From: Asterias rubens
Taxonomy: Eukaryota; Echinodermata; Asteroidea; Forcipulatida; Asteriidae
DNA length: 64,000 nucleotides
Assembly: GCF_902459465.1 (NCBI RefSeq)
Contig: NC_047068.1
Location: 21,723,195 to 21,787,194 of the forward strand
Reading direction: 5' to 3'
Shown: positions 62,677-64,000 of the stretch, one piece after another
How the letters are laid out: the number at the start of each line of letters is the position of its first letter
Numbering within the stretch: position 1 is the stretch's first letter
Translations under genes and position numbers: made by a program
The notes under the pieces: model-generated
The model's input: only the letters and a program-made list of their open reading frames with translations
What the model was told of the DNA's origin: nothing
The model's database searches: none

Positions 62677-63880
62677 CTAAATTTGGTATGAGTCCTACCA
62701 AAAGACATAGTGTGTCGACTGAGTATGTAAGGACGTCATGAACTGTACATTGCGGACAAAGACAGCTACCATGTCTTTCAGAATGTGCTCCTTATCAAGT
62801 GTTGATTGTATTGTTATAAACAGACTATTGTTTTCCGATGACCGAAGGTCGCAATGTTTAAATACTTTTTCCTCTCTATGTATTGTGTGTATTTTTCTTT
62901 CTCCCTAAATTAGCCCCTTCACTGATTCTGATGTAAAAAGTGATGTAAAGTGGAGCACGAGGGCGCTCTCTCTGCACCCAGGCAAGTGAACAAAAAAGAT
63001 TTCAGTTTCTGAAAACTTGCCGCTAAAAAGATTTCACAGCAGTTTTGCTTTACCCTGTTCTCAGGGGAAGTTGTGCTGTTGGACAGAGTTGTCCCCAATA
63101 TGCTTGGGAATTGAAGATTTAGAGTATTTATTTTTTCATTTGGTTGAATACTCAAGCATATTCGGCGAAAAAAAAGGCTTGTTACAAATTGCTTTGTTTT
63201 TTCTTTGCGAAATGTGGGAGTGTAATTTTAATAATAGATTAGTAAAGAGTCACATTGGCGAATCAAGAGGGGTGATCGATGGGGTTTTGGTCTGGAGCCC
63301 TCCTCTCCCCCCCCCCCCAGCTTGTAAGAACCATTGTTTCCCCCCCCCTTGCCCTCCAAACCAGATTAATAAGGGAATAAAAAGGTAGCGACGAGTTCTT
63401 AAACTGCCGTTTAAAACCGGCAGGGTCTTGGCAGTGCGGTAAAGGCCGTAGCAGAATGGTAGAGTCTGCCTCATGAGGCAGTGATGCACGGATCCATACA
63501 CTGCACATACAAGCCTCTCCCCCCCCCCTTCCCTCGAAAAACCCAAATCCATCTTCCACCTTCCGACCCCCCCCCCTACTACCCACCATTACAAGTACAT
63601 GGTTGGATCAGCCACTTAAAGATACAAACATGCACTTTTCTGGTCAATGAATATGTCATTACCTGTTAGCTACAAATGTAGCTCCTTTTTAGAGCATCGG
63701 ACAAATTTGTAAACTATTTTGAGATGACATTTGAAAAGTTGAATTCATGAATTATAGTCCTCGTCAGATAAAACAAGGAGGCAGTGGTAGCACTGAAAGA
63801 CTAACTAATTACATAAACAACTGCATGAATGTTTGTGACAACAACCACTTCAGCTGGTGTAAGCAATAATAATAATACAT
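62677..63880. other. Intergenic; C-rich patches and a tRNA-like scrap
   Basis: C-runs lie at 63307-63319, 63343-63349, 63519-63528 and 63568-63576. GGCCGTAGCAGAATGGTAGA at 63446 resembles a tRNA box A, and GCACGGATCCAT a weak box B. Proline-rich frames here come from the C-runs and are not accepted as genes. Confidence 0.35.
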
Positions 63881-63975
63881 GTACAAGGTTTTCATATAGC
63901 GCTTTATACAGCTGAAGGGCGTCTCAAAGCACTTAAACTTGCAGTATTTCCTGCAAGTTATGTGGCACTACGTTT
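63880..63975 (-). repeat. SINE tail, minus orientation
   Basis: AATAATAATAATAC, then TATAGCGCTTTATACAGCTG and AAGGGCGTCTCAAAGCACTT. This is the inverse of the GCGCTTTGAGACGCCC...ATT 3' end of the SINE family. Confidence 0.55.
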
Positions 63976-64000
63976 TAATTATGAGATGTACCCATTTTAC

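Noticed and set aside
63250..63589. Pro-rich or Gly-rich frames of about 100-120 codons
   Set aside because: Produced by poly(C)/poly(G) runs; no other coding signal.

Overview
The window is an AT-rich, intron-rich and repeat-dense animal nuclear genome segment. Genes have GT-AG introns of 0.3 to 9.5 kb, and nearly all the remaining sequence is transposon debris. Nothing in it looks prokaryotic or viral. I infer a marine invertebrate deuterostome, most likely an echinoderm (sea-star-like). This rests on a ZNF207/BuGZ orthologue close to the vertebrate protein, a TMEM220-like gene and dense families of short inverted-repeat elements. The species cannot be fixed from the sequence alone.

Layout. 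(1) 298-2883 (+): last four exons of an unrecognised Ser-rich protein whose 5' part lies outside the window. (2) 3-11 kb: intergenic, with a 1.5 kb terminal-inverted-repeat element, a minisatellite-bearing element and MITEs. (3) 11.2-13.8 kb (-): a five-exon TMEM220-like four-helix membrane protein. (4) 14-23 kb: intergenic, with SINEs, foldback elements and minisatellites. (5) 23.7-38.9 kb (+): a four-exon gene joining an HMGL-like (DRE-TIM) aldolase-type barrel to a C-terminal EF-hand. Its introns hold a LINE, a Penelope-like element and a THAP-containing element nested in a MITE. Its stop codon sits in the TTAA target of another MITE. (6) 43.2-54.5 kb (+): a complete nine-exon ZNF207/BuGZ gene with two C2H2 fingers, a Met/Pro/Gly-rich middle and an intron-split GLEBS motif. 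(7) 54.6-64 kb: 3' flank and intergenic DNA with MITEs and SINE fragments, and no gene I can support.

Repeats. Family A dominates: about 380 bp, ends reading TTAAAGGCA(C/G)TGGACAC, more than 20 full or partial copies, and a TTAA-flanked structure suggesting a piggyBac-type MITE. Others are family B (GGGCCCAATTTCATAGAGCT ends), family C (CTTTCCGTATGGCGCCACCA ends), family D (elements carrying a 19-bp CCCAACTTCGAATGGGCCG minisatellite), two tRNA-derived SINE families, and L2/CR1-like LINE 3' ends.

The genes look unrelated in function: a metabolic-type barrel with a calcium sensor, a mitotic/spliceosomal factor and a small membrane protein. No operon-like logic applies. The most unusual items are the barrel plus EF-hand fusion, the transposon inserted in its stop codon, the nested THAP and Penelope insertions, and a 53-bp satellite whose hairpin arms co-vary.
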